NCBI RefSeq assembly: GCF_008923245.1
Contig: NZ_WBOS01000021.1
Span: forward strand, 1 to 63,077
Origin: Cytobacillus depressus
GTDB lineage: Bacteria; Bacillota; Bacilli; Bacillales; Cytobacillaceae
Length of the DNA: 63,077 bases
Reading direction: 5' to 3'
How positions within the stretch are numbered: position 1 is the first letter of the stretch; every line of letters starts with the position of its first letter. The position numbers and the translations under genes were made by a program. Positions 17,692 to 24,795 of this stretch are shown here, in pieces. The notes below the pieces were generated by a model. That model saw nothing but the letters and a program-made list of their open reading frames with translations, was not told where the DNA came from and did no database searches.

Positions 17692-17712
17692 TAAGAGGTG
17701 GTTCAAAAAGTC
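17692..17712. repeat. Solo end of the MITE-like element (sigL 3' end)
   Basis: TAAGAGG-TG-GTTCAAAAAGTC matches the outer end of the 143-bp elements at 34501-34643 and 39428-39570. Only this end is present, in the 35-bp gap between sigL and the glutaredoxin-like gene. Confidence 0.55.
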
Positions 17713-17713
17713 T

Positions 17714-19054
17714 TTAACTATCATAGCGTTTCCGCTTTGAGGATGATGGGATACCGAGCTGATCGCGATATTTGGCAATCGTTCTTCGCGAAACAACCAT
17801 CCCTTCCCGCTCTTTTAATAATTGTACTAACTCCTGATCGGACAGCGGCTTTTGCTTATTTTCATCATTAATGAATTGGCTGATCATCGTCTTCACCTGT
17901 GTCGATGAAGTATTTTCATCAGATGTCGTCTTAATCGTGCTGGAAAAGAAGGACCGTAATTCAAATGTGCCAAAAGGAGTTTGCGCATATTTTTCCCGTA
18001 CAGCTCGGCTGACAGTCGATTCATGAATGTCAAGCTCATCAGCAATTTCCTTCATCGTCATCGGCTTTAAATTCTTCGGCCCTTTAATGAAAAACTCCTG
18101 CTGCTTTTCAACAATTTTCAGTGACACCTTTGATAAGGTTTCCTTTCGCTGCTCGACGCTCCTCATAATCCAAAAATAATCTTGTTGATTTTCCTGTAAG
18201 AAACGTTTCACTTGTTTATCTTTATTCGCGGAAAACCGTTTAAAATATTCATTATTAAAGCTGATTTTCGGTAAGGCTTCATCAAAGACACTGACAAGAA
18301 AGGATTCCCCATCCCACTCAATAATGACATCGGGGACAATATATGAAGATCGTTCATGCTGATAAGACGCCGCCGGTCTTGGGTTTAGCGTTTGGATAAA
18401 ATCGAAGACTTCTTGAATCTCCGACATTTTCACCCCAAGAGCCTTAGAAATTTCCCGCCACTTCTTTTCTGCAAAAAGATCAAAATACTTTTCTATTATT
18501 TCTTCCGCAAGATCGTTTCTCTTCACTTGCCGATTTAATTGTAAAAGAATGCACTCCTGTAAATTGCGGGCACCAATTCCTGCTGGCTCCACACTTTGCA
18601 GTAGTTTAATAGCTTGATTGGCTTCATCTTCGGAAATACGAAAGCGAGTCATAATATCGCTAGCTTCCGCACGCAAGTAACCGTTTTCATCGAGGCAGTC
18701 AATAAGGTAATCAAAAACCTTTTCCCCATTCGTGATCGTTTGCACTTGCTTAAAGTCTATTTGAGATTTCATATGTTCATCAAGAAAAGGCTCTTTCCTG
18801 CCAATCTGCTCGATCCAATTTTGTTTATCCTTTTCAAGCTTTTTCCTCGATGGCTTCGCACGGTCAAAGCGGGGGTCCATCGCTTGAACATTCCCGGATT
18901 CAATTTGCAATAAAGGATTTTCCAACGCTTTATTTTCAAGAAATTCCGAAAGCTCCTGCGCATTATATTGTAACAATGCAATCGCCTGTGTCAGCTCTTG
19001 CGTCATTGTTAACTTCAACGTTTGCTGCTGCCATAATCCAGCCTGTAACTTCAT
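17714..19054 (-). CDS. sigL: RNA polymerase sigma-54 factor
   Basis: A 446-residue RpoN-family factor. Region I (about 1-50) is glutamine- and leucine-rich (GLWQQQTLKLTMTQEL) and contacts the activator; the core-binding domain spans about 70-250; the DNA-binding part has the HTH near DIHESTVSRAVREKY and ends in the RpoN box SRRTIAKYRD near residue 425. It needs an AAA+ activator for transcription from -24/-12 promoters. The ATG at 19054 gives the family N terminus, with GAGGGGGG upstream; an earlier in-frame Met would add 28 residues with no homology. Confidence 0.95.
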   Translation of the reverse strand: MKLQAGLWQQQTLKLTMTQELTQAIALLQYNAQELSEFLENKALENPLLQIESGNVQAMDPRFDRAKPSRKKLEKDKQNWIEQIGRKEPFLDEHMKSQIDFKQVQTITNGEKVFDYLIDCLDENGYLRAEASDIMTRFRISEDEANQAIKLLQSVEPAGIGARNLQECILLQLNRQVKRNDLAEEIIEKYFDLFAEKKWREISKALGVKMSEIQEVFDFIQTLNPRPAASYQHERSSYIVPDVIIEWDGESFLVSVFDEALPKISFNNEYFKRFSANKDKQVKRFLQENQQDYFWIMRSVEQRKETLSKVSLKIVEKQQEFFIKGPKNLKPMTMKEIADELDIHESTVSRAVREKYAQTPFGTFELRSFFSSTIKTTSDENTSSTQVKTMISQFINDENKQKPLSDQELVQLLKEREGMVVSRRTIAKYRDQLGIPSSSKRKRYDS

Positions 19055-19396
19055 CCTCCATCCCCCCTCTATCCATTCTACATGATGGAGGACAAATGGT
19101 GAATGGGAATATACTGGGATGGGAAGGCGTTTACGCAAGAAATTTGATAGCTAATCCTATGTGTTGTTTGAATTTTTATTGTTTTCAGAGGTTTTGAAGA
19201 GAGAAATTATTTTTTATCGAAAAAAAAGCGGAGTGTTTACTGGCTAATAAGCAATGGAGAGTGGCTGATATTTTCCATAATACTAAGAGTTACGCCTGAC
19301 AATTGACTTTTGAACAAGTTCTCAAGAAAAGCAGCGAAGCTGTCCAAATAACTTTTTTCTAAATTAAATACGAAAGCATCTGTTTTGAAAACAACA
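19055..19396. other. Gene-free stretch upstream of sigL
   Basis: No gene is supported here. It holds the sigL upstream region and an AT-rich stretch before the tRNA terminator; I see no convincing promoter or repeat. Confidence 0.4.
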
Positions 19397-19428
19397 AAAA
19401 ATCTCCCATCCAAAATGGACAGGAGATT
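19397..19428 (-). terminator. Terminator of tRNA-Arg
   Basis: On the minus strand AATCTCC pairs with GGGAGATT, with an inner TCCA/TGGA pairing, and a TTTTTTG tract follows. Confidence 0.75.
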
Positions 19429-19435
19429 GAAGTAG

Positions 19436-19507
19436 CGCCCTCGGCAGGAATCGAACCCACATCTTAAGAACCGGAATCTCACGTGCTATCCGTTGCACCA
19501 CGAGGGC
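19436..19507 (-). tRNA. tRNA-Arg (anticodon CCG)
   Basis: A full cloverleaf can be folded: acceptor GCCCTCG/CGAGGGC, D stem GTGC/GCAC, anticodon stem TGAGA/TCTTA with loop TTCCGGT (CCG at positions 34-36, reading CGG), T arm GTGGG-TTCGATT-CCTGC. The discriminator base is G and CCA is not encoded. It lies beside clpP, as in B. subtilis. Confidence 0.95.
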
Positions 19508-19547
19508 AAATAAATAGTATTAGTTATTAAAAGCACTACGATTACAT

Positions 19548-19576
19548 ATTATATGATAAATTTTCTAACTTTGCAA
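19548..19576 (-). promoter_or_regulatory. Sigma-A promoter for tRNA-Arg
   Basis: On the minus strand TTGCAA (19571-19576) and TATAAT (19548-19553) are 17 bases apart, about 40 bases before the tRNA. Confidence 0.75.
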
Positions 19577-19585
19577 GTCTTCTTT

Positions 19586-19610
19586 GTTTAAAAAGCCGTA
19601 CAGCGGGTAT
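19586..19610 (+). promoter_or_regulatory. Sigma-B promoter upstream of clpP
   Basis: GTTTAA (19586-19591) and GGGTAT (19605-19610), 13 bases apart, match the sigma-B consensus exactly. A general-stress promoter for clpP is known in B. subtilis. Confidence 0.8.
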
Positions 19611-19678
19611 GATGGAAACGAAGGATTTTTCCAATCAGACGTTGTCGAACGATTGGCTTGAACAAAGAAAGTGAATTG

Positions 19679-19695
19679 TTTGACCTTTATTGACC
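19679..19695 (+). promoter_or_regulatory. CtsR operator at the clpP promoter
   Basis: On the minus strand it reads GGTCAAT-AAA-GGTCAAA, the CtsR heptad direct repeat with one deviation. It overlaps the -35 region (TTGACC at 19680-19685) of a sigma-A promoter whose -10 is TATCAT at 19703-19708. Confidence 0.85.
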
Positions 19696-19708
19696 ATCAG
19701 TGTATCAT
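19680..19708 (+). promoter_or_regulatory. Sigma-A promoter of clpP
   Basis: TTGACC and TATCAT are separated by 17 bases, giving a start near 19715 and a leader of about 72 bases. The CtsR heptads cover its -35 box. Confidence 0.6.
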
Positions 19709-19786
19709 AATATTACATAAAGAAAAACATCTTTCGTCTTTTTAGACTTTGGTTGTTTACCTTACTTTTTAAGGAGGAATTTAAAG

Positions 19787-20386
19787 ATGAACTTAATCCC
19801 TACGGTTATTGAACAAACAAACAGGGGGGAGCGTGCTTATGATATTTACTCCCGTCTATTAAAAGACCGCATTATTATGCTTGGCAGCGCGATTGACGAT
19901 AATGTAGCAAATTCTATCGTGGCGCAGCTTCTTTTCCTTGAAGCGGAAAACCCTGAAAAGGATATCACATTATATATTAACAGCCCAGGTGGCAGCATCA
20001 CAGCGGGAATGGCGATTTACGACACGATGCAATATATTAAAGCGAACGTTTCTACTGTATGTATCGGGATGGCTGCTTCAATGGGTGCTTTCTTGCTTGC
20101 AGCGGGTGAAAAAGGCAAGCGTTTCGTGCTTCCAAACAGTGAAGTCATGATTCACCAGCCACTTGGAGGCGCTCAAGGTCAAGCAACGGAAATTGAAATT
20201 GCGGCAAAACGTATTTTATTCCTGCGCGACAAGCTAAATCAAATTCTTGCTGACCGCACTGGCCAGCCGCTCGAAGTCATTGCGAGAGATACGGACCGCG
20301 ATAACTTCATGACTGCTGAAAAGGCGCTTGAGTATGGTTTAGTTGATAAAATTATTTCTCGCTTAGATGAAAAGAAAGACAAATAA
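19787..20386 (+). CDS. clpP: ATP-dependent Clp protease proteolytic subunit
   Basis: A 199-residue serine protease that forms the double-heptamer chamber and degrades substrates unfolded by ClpC, ClpE or ClpX, including tmRNA-tagged proteins. The catalytic triad is visible: Ser98 in GMAASMGAF, His123 in MIHQPLGG and Asp172 in ARDTDRDNF. Length and sequence are those of the housekeeping Bacillus ClpP. AAGGAGG precedes the ATG. A CtsR operator and both sigma-A and sigma-B type promoters lie upstream, so heat and general stress should induce it. Confidence 0.98.
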   Translation: MNLIPTVIEQTNRGERAYDIYSRLLKDRIIMLGSAIDDNVANSIVAQLLFLEAENPEKDITLYINSPGGSITAGMAIYDTMQYIKANVSTVCIGMAASMGAFLLAAGEKGKRFVLPNSEVMIHQPLGGAQGQATEIEIAAKRILFLRDKLNQILADRTGQPLEVIARDTDRDNFMTAEKALEYGLVDKIISRLDEKKDK

Positions 20387-20402
20387 TACGAAAATAGAAA
20401 AC

Positions 20403-20452
20403 GCCTGTAGGGTATCAGATTTGATCTGAACACATGCCTTACAGGCTTTTTA
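20403..20452 (+). terminator. Terminator of clpP
   Basis: GCCTGTA pairs with TACAGGC around an inner CAGAT/ATCTG hairpin, followed by five T. Confidence 0.75.
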
Positions 20453-20463
20453 AATCCAAAAAT

Positions 20464-20502
20464 AAAAACAACTCACATGCTCAATTCGTGCGAGTTGTTT
20501 TT
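20464..20502 (-). terminator. Terminator of the nudix-rapZ-yvcK-whiA-crh operon
   Basis: AAAACAACTC pairs with GAGTTGTTTT and T runs flank both sides, just after the crh stop codon. Confidence 0.75.
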
Positions 20503-20506
20503 ATCA

Positions 20507-20764
20507 TCAATGCTCGTGCTGAATATAATCAGCAAGCTCTTCAATCGCTTTTTCTTCATCATTGCCGTCGACAATTAATGTAATGACTGTGCCTGAGCTA
20601 ACTGCAAGGCTCATTAAGCCCATGATGCTTTTGGCATTTACTTTTTTTCCATCCTTTTCAAGGTAGACATCGGATGAAAAGCGGTTCGCTTCTTGAACGA
20701 ATAGGGCTGCAGGTCTTGCCTGTAAGCCTGTTTTTAATTTCACTTCCACCTGTTTTTCTATCAT
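20507..20764 (-). CDS. crh: HPr-like catabolite repression protein Crh
   Basis: An 85-residue HPr paralogue. The phosphotransfer His15 of HPr is replaced by Gln15 (GLQARPAA), while the regulatory Ser46 (KSIMGL) is kept; this combination defines Crh, which cannot carry sugar phosphotransfer but, when phosphorylated on Ser46 by HPrK, acts as a CcpA co-effector. Its kinase gene hprK is also in this window. It is the last gene of the yvc operon, 34 bp after whiA. Confidence 0.97.
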   Translation of the reverse strand: MIEKQVEVKLKTGLQARPAALFVQEANRFSSDVYLEKDGKKVNAKSIMGLMSLAVSSGTVITLIVDGNDEEKAIEELADYIQHEH

Positions 20765-20798
20765 TAACTCTTTCCTCCCCTATAAGAACCAAAATTTT

Positions 20799-21740
20799 TC
20801 AAATCGATTCTCCTGCTCTCAGTTTATCTGCTATCTCGTCTATTTTTCTTAAACGGTGATTAATTCCTGACTTACTAATGGCACCGCCAGAAACCATTTC
20901 ACCAAGCTCCTTTAATGTAACATCTTGATAAGTTACGCGAAGCTCCGCAATCTCTCTTAATTTGTCAGGCAAAATATGAAGGCCGACTGTTTCATCAATA
21001 AATCGAATATTTTCCACTTGTCTTAGAGCAGCGCCAATGGTTTTGTTTAAGTTCGCTGTCTCACAATTTACGAGACGATTGACTGAATTTCGCATATCTC
21101 GCACAATTCGTATATCTTCAAACCTAAGAAGGGCATTGTGAGCTCCAACCACACCTAGAAAATCTGTAATTTTCTCCGCTTCCTTTAAGTAAGTGATAAA
21201 TCCCTTTTTTCTTTCTAGTGTTTTACTATTTAGGTCAAAAGTATTCATCAATTCGCAAAGAGAATCATTATGTTCTTTATAAAGAGAAAAAACTTCAAGG
21301 TGATAAGAAGAGGTTTCCGGATTATTTACAGATCCCCCCGCTAAAAAAGCACCTCTGAGATAAGAACGCTTACAGCATTTCTTCTTAATTAGCTCTTCGG
21401 AAATATTATTTGTAAAAACAAAGCCTTCACTAAGTATCTTTAAAACATCGAGAATTTCGCTTGCTTGTTCAGACAATCGGACAATGTAGACATTATTCTT
21501 CTTCAGCCGCATTTTTTTTCGCACAAGGAGCTCTACTTGAACATGAAAATTCTTTTTAATTAAAATATAGATTCTCCTTGCGATAGCTGCATTTTCTGTC
21601 TGAATATCAACGATTAACTTTTTGTTGGAAAAAGAAAGGGAGCCGTTCATCCGAATTAATGCAGATAATTCGGCTTTCCCGCAGCAATCCTTTACCTCTA
21701 GATTCGTTAATTCCTTTTTCGTTTCTGAAGCGAAAGACAA
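20799..21740 (-). CDS. whiA: DNA-binding protein WhiA
   Basis: A 313-residue protein with an N-terminal degenerate LAGLIDADG homing-endonuclease-like domain (about 1-190) and a C-terminal helix-turn-helix (about 220-310, YQDVTLKELGEMV). In Bacillus it influences chromosome segregation and cell division. I choose the TTG at 21740, giving MSFASETKKELTNLE as in homologues; AAGGGG lies 8 bases before it, whereas a GTG three codons earlier directly abuts that site. It is in the rapZ-yvcK-whiA-crh operon. Confidence 0.92.
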   Translation of the reverse strand: MSFASETKKELTNLEVKDCCGKAELSALIRMNGSLSFSNKKLIVDIQTENAAIARRIYILIKKNFHVQVELLVRKKMRLKKNNVYIVRLSEQASEILDVLKILSEGFVFTNNISEELIKKKCCKRSYLRGAFLAGGSVNNPETSSYHLEVFSLYKEHNDSLCELMNTFDLNSKTLERKKGFITYLKEAEKITDFLGVVGAHNALLRFEDIRIVRDMRNSVNRLVNCETANLNKTIGAALRQVENIRFIDETVGLHILPDKLREIAELRVTYQDVTLKELGEMVSGGAISKSGINHRLRKIDEIADKLRAGESI

Positions 21741-21798
21741 CTCCTTCACCCCTTCTAAGTACAGAGGTCGCCCTTTTAAAAGTGGGGGCCCCTAGGTA

Positions 21799-22782
21799 TT
21801 ATTTTTTATTTTGCTTCTTCATTTCATCTATTAAAATTGAGTATAACATGGATGCGACTTCTTGCGTATCATGACGAATGATGCCGTCTTTTAAGCTGAT
21901 GATTTCTCCAGGAATCACTTCTAACCCCATCTCATGAAGCCGCTCAATATCAAAAATGACTGGCTGCGATTTCTCTTTATGATAACGGTCCCGAATTTCA
22001 GGCGGAATTTCTTCATTATTAACAAGAATGGTGTTAATGAAGGCACAGTTCATATGGTCATAGATTGCCTGAATATGATCTCCAGCTGAATAGTTATACG
22101 TTTCTCCAGCTTGTGTCATTAAATTGCATATATAAACCTTTTTCGCTTTCGCGCGGCAAACCTCCGCTCCCAATTTAGGAACGAGCAGATTTGGCAAAAT
22201 GCTCGTATATAAACTTCCAGGCCCGATAATAATTAAGTCCGCTTTTCGAATAGCGGAAATCGTTTCGGGAAGCGATTTAATATGCTTGGGCGTCAAAAAT
22301 ACCTTTTTGATTTTTTTCCCCGAGTAAGGAATTTTGGATTCGCCGGAAACGACTGTCCCATCCTCCATTTCCGCATGCAAAACAACACTTTGATTCGCAG
22401 CTGGCAAAACCTTGCCTCGAACATTCAACACCTTGCTCATCTCTTGAATGGCATGAACAAAATTGCCTGTAATGGATGTCATGGCAGCAAGAATTAAATT
22501 ACCGAGGGAGTGGCCCGCTAATTCATTTGAGGTCGTAAAACGGTGCTGAAACATCTCCTCTATGAGTGGCTCAACATCAGAAAGGGCAGCTAGTACGTTT
22601 CGAATGTCGCCAGGGGGAGGAATATGCAAATCATTTCTGAGCCGGCCTGAGCTTCCGCCATCATCAGCAACCGTCACAATGGCCGTAATATCAACAGGGT
22701 GTTTCTTTAATCCACGCAAAAGAACAGGCAGTCCTGTTCCTCCGCCGATGATGACAACTCTCGGCTGTCGATTCGTAGTCAT
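21799..22782 (-). CDS. yvcK: YvcK/CofD-like carbon-flow and cell-shape protein
   Basis: A 327-residue member of the CofD-like fold that binds UDP-sugars. The N-terminal VVIIGGGTGLPVLLRGLK and TVADDGGSSGRLR stretches are the nucleotide-binding signature. In B. subtilis YvcK is needed on gluconeogenic carbon sources and for normal morphology. Its start overlaps the rapZ stop by 4 bases (ATGA), indicating translational coupling. Length is typical. Confidence 0.95.
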   Translation of the reverse strand: MTTNRQPRVVIIGGGTGLPVLLRGLKKHPVDITAIVTVADDGGSSGRLRNDLHIPPPGDIRNVLAALSDVEPLIEEMFQHRFTTSNELAGHSLGNLILAAMTSITGNFVHAIQEMSKVLNVRGKVLPAANQSVVLHAEMEDGTVVSGESKIPYSGKKIKKVFLTPKHIKSLPETISAIRKADLIIIGPGSLYTSILPNLLVPKLGAEVCRAKAKKVYICNLMTQAGETYNYSAGDHIQAIYDHMNCAFINTILVNNEEIPPEIRDRYHKEKSQPVIFDIERLHEMGLEVIPGEIISLKDGIIRHDTQEVASMLYSILIDEMKKQNKK

Positions 22783-23672
22783 TCTCCCTTTTCCTTTCTC
22801 TTTTGAATATCACGGTGCGTAATTCGTGTATGATAATCATTTTTGAAATAATTTGCAATATACTCTGTCAAGGCAACGGAACGATGCTGGCCGCCTGTAC
22901 AGCCAATCGCAATGACAAGCTGTGCTTTTCCTTCCCGTTTATAATGGGGCAGCATAAAGGTGAGCAGCTCTGTTACCTTTTCGAGAAATTTAGTCGTCTC
23001 TGTCCATTTATGAACATAGGTGTATACTTCTTCGTCGAGCCCAGTTTTCGGGCGCATATGTTCAATATAATGAGGATTTGGCAAAAAGCGTACATCAAAA
23101 ACGAGATCAGCGTCAATCGGGATGCCATGTTTAAAACCAAACGACATCACATTCACAGTAAACATCGTTGTTTTATTAATAGAGAATTCTGTTAAAATCT
23201 TTTCACGAAGCTCTCTAGGTTTTAGCTGTGTTGTATTGTAGATCAATTGCGCACGCCCTTTAAGCTCCTCCAAAAGCTCCCGCTCCAGCTTAATTCCCTC
23301 TAAAGGCAGTCCAGAAGGAGCAAGCGGGTGACATCTCCGTGTTTCTTTATATCTACGGACCAATGTCGAATCATCCGCATCTAAAAAAAGAATTTGCGGG
23401 GTAACCCATGAAGTTTCTGAAAGGTCATCGAGCGCATTAAATAAGTGTTCAAAAAATTCACGGCCACGTAAATCCATCACTAATGCGACCTTATTCATTT
23501 TATTCCCAGAATCCCTCATAAGTTCAAGAAATTTAGGGAGCAACGTCGGCGGCAGATTATCGACACAAAAAAAACCAAGATCCTCAAAGCTTTGGATGGC
23601 GACCGTTTTTCCCGCTCCCGACATCCCGGTAATAATGACGATTTGCGTTTCGTTCACAGCACCCGTACTCAT
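22779..23672 (-). CDS. rapZ: RapZ-like RNase adapter / nucleotide-binding protein YvcJ
   Basis: A 297-residue P-loop protein. Walker A is TGMSGAGKTVAIQ near residue 16, Walker B is the VALVMDLRGREF stretch, and the C-terminal domain has the conserved IAIGCTGGQHRSVAL motif. In E. coli RapZ guides RNase E to a small RNA; in B. subtilis YvcJ hydrolyses GTP and affects competence. The ATG at 23672 has GGGGG at a good distance; an ATG seven codons earlier lies upstream of that site. Coupled to yvcK by a 4-base overlap. Confidence 0.94.
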   Translation of the reverse strand: MSTGAVNETQIVIITGMSGAGKTVAIQSFEDLGFFCVDNLPPTLLPKFLELMRDSGNKMNKVALVMDLRGREFFEHLFNALDDLSETSWVTPQILFLDADDSTLVRRYKETRRCHPLAPSGLPLEGIKLERELLEELKGRAQLIYNTTQLKPRELREKILTEFSINKTTMFTVNVMSFGFKHGIPIDADLVFDVRFLPNPHYIEHMRPKTGLDEEVYTYVHKWTETTKFLEKVTELLTFMLPHYKREGKAQLVIAIGCTGGQHRSVALTEYIANYFKNDYHTRITHRDIQKRKEKGE

Positions 23673-23702
23673 AACTTTTTCCCCCTGACGCATTCAGTCT
23701 AC

Positions 23703-24164
23703 TTAGCTTGGATCTAATCGATAGCTAATTAGCTCAAAATTTGGCGTATATGTGAAAGTACCATAAATAATCCCTTTGCCATGAATCATATAGTCGAGAA
23801 TATGATAATCCCCCGCAGCCATCGGCAGGTTTTTAATTTCCTCAAAAGGATGCCAGTGGATTTTCCCTTCCTCTGACTCATCTAAATTTAAGCCGTCCGC
23901 ATCCGTTGCGAAAAAGGTAAACATCATCCATTCAGAAAGAACCTTGTCTCCCTCTTTCATAATAAAGGTAAAAATCCCCTTTATATTCGGATTCCGTAAA
24001 TAGATGCCTGTTTCCTCTCTGAATTCGCGGATGCAGGAGTCCCGAACAGATTCTCCCGGCTCCATCTTGCCGCCAGGAGCAACCCACCAGCCCCGTCTCG
24101 GCTTTTGCAATAACAACACTTGATTATCCTTAATTAAAACACAGTTGGTGACTCGCTGCATCAT
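23703..24164 (-). CDS. yvcI: Nudix hydrolase YvcI
   Basis: A 153-residue Nudix enzyme, first gene of the yvc operon. The Nudix box GGKMEPGESVRDSCIREF followed by REETGI is intact, including the metal-binding REETG glutamates. The N terminus QRVTNCVLIKDNQVLLLQKP is like B. subtilis YvcI. The substrate is unknown. GGGGTGA precedes two adjacent ATG codons (24164 and 24161); a GTG at 24170 lies inside that site and is unlikely. It is followed by rapZ after 30 bp and preceded by a good sigma-A promoter. Confidence 0.9.
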   Translation of the reverse strand: MMQRVTNCVLIKDNQVLLLQKPRRGWWVAPGGKMEPGESVRDSCIREFREETGIYLRNPNIKGIFTFIMKEGDKVLSEWMMFTFFATDADGLNLDESEEGKIHWHPFEEIKNLPMAAGDYHILDYMIHGKGIIYGTFTYTPNFELISYRLDPS

Positions 24165-24212
24165 CTTCACCCCAATTATATACTCAATACTTTAGTCGGC
24201 ATATGTCACTTC

Positions 24213-24241
24213 ATTATACTATTTTTGTTATCTAGGAACAA
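24213..24241 (-). promoter_or_regulatory. Sigma-A promoter of the yvcI-rapZ-yvcK-whiA-crh operon
   Basis: On the minus strand TTGTTC (24236-24241) and TATAAT (24213-24218) are 17 bases apart, about 50 bases before yvcI. Confidence 0.7.
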
Positions 24242-24382
24242 TAAAGTGAAACTTCCATTAGTAGAGTTTTCAAAGGATAACCATTTTTAATATTGTCTTA
24301 ATTTAAAAAACAAACTCATATTCCACCCTAATAACCTACTAATGGTTAGTTGAACCAATCACGTTCAAAACGTCACTTCCTC

Positions 24383-24474
24383 CCAAAAGCCTTGCTTTTG
24401 GTCGTGCGATGTATCGCTACCGTAGTATTCCTTGTCCTGTGGCTTTTACCTGACTAGGACATCCTTTCCGTCGT
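24383..24474. repeat. Structured intergenic repeat (copy 1 of the GTCCTGTGGC family)
   Basis: In the 626-bp gap between yvcI and helD. A perfect CCAAAAGC-CTT-GCTTTTGG hairpin (24383-24401) is followed by a 41-bp core (24434-24474) that aligns without gaps to 48189-48229 with 34 identical bases. Apart from this, the yvcI promoter and the helD terminator, I see nothing in the gap. Confidence 0.6.
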
Positions 24475-24619
24475 CGGGCCTTTACGGGCAGTTGCCCCCA
24501 CTAAAATTAATTTGAATAGTCAAACAAATAACATCAAGGGCTTACCGCCAGTTAATCTACGATTAATTGAAGCCTTCATCTTTTGGTAAAAAACTTCCGC
24601 CCCTCAATCCTTTTTCGCC

Positions 24620-24649
24620 AAAAAAAAGAGCACAGATCGAGTCTGTGCT
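24620..24649 (-). terminator. Terminator after helD
   Basis: On the minus strand GCACAGA-CTCGA-TCTGTGC is followed by a TC and a run of eight T, about 150 bases after the helD stop. Confidence 0.75.
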
Positions 24650-24795
24650 TTAAAAGGATTATATCTTAAAAGGGGGTCAATTTCTATTTATATTTTACCC
24701 GATTATTATTTCACTTCTGTTACAGGAAAATTAAAACACAGTTACTTTTTGTTAAGATTTTCCTTGATGTTTTAAAAACGAAAATCCCCGCCGGT

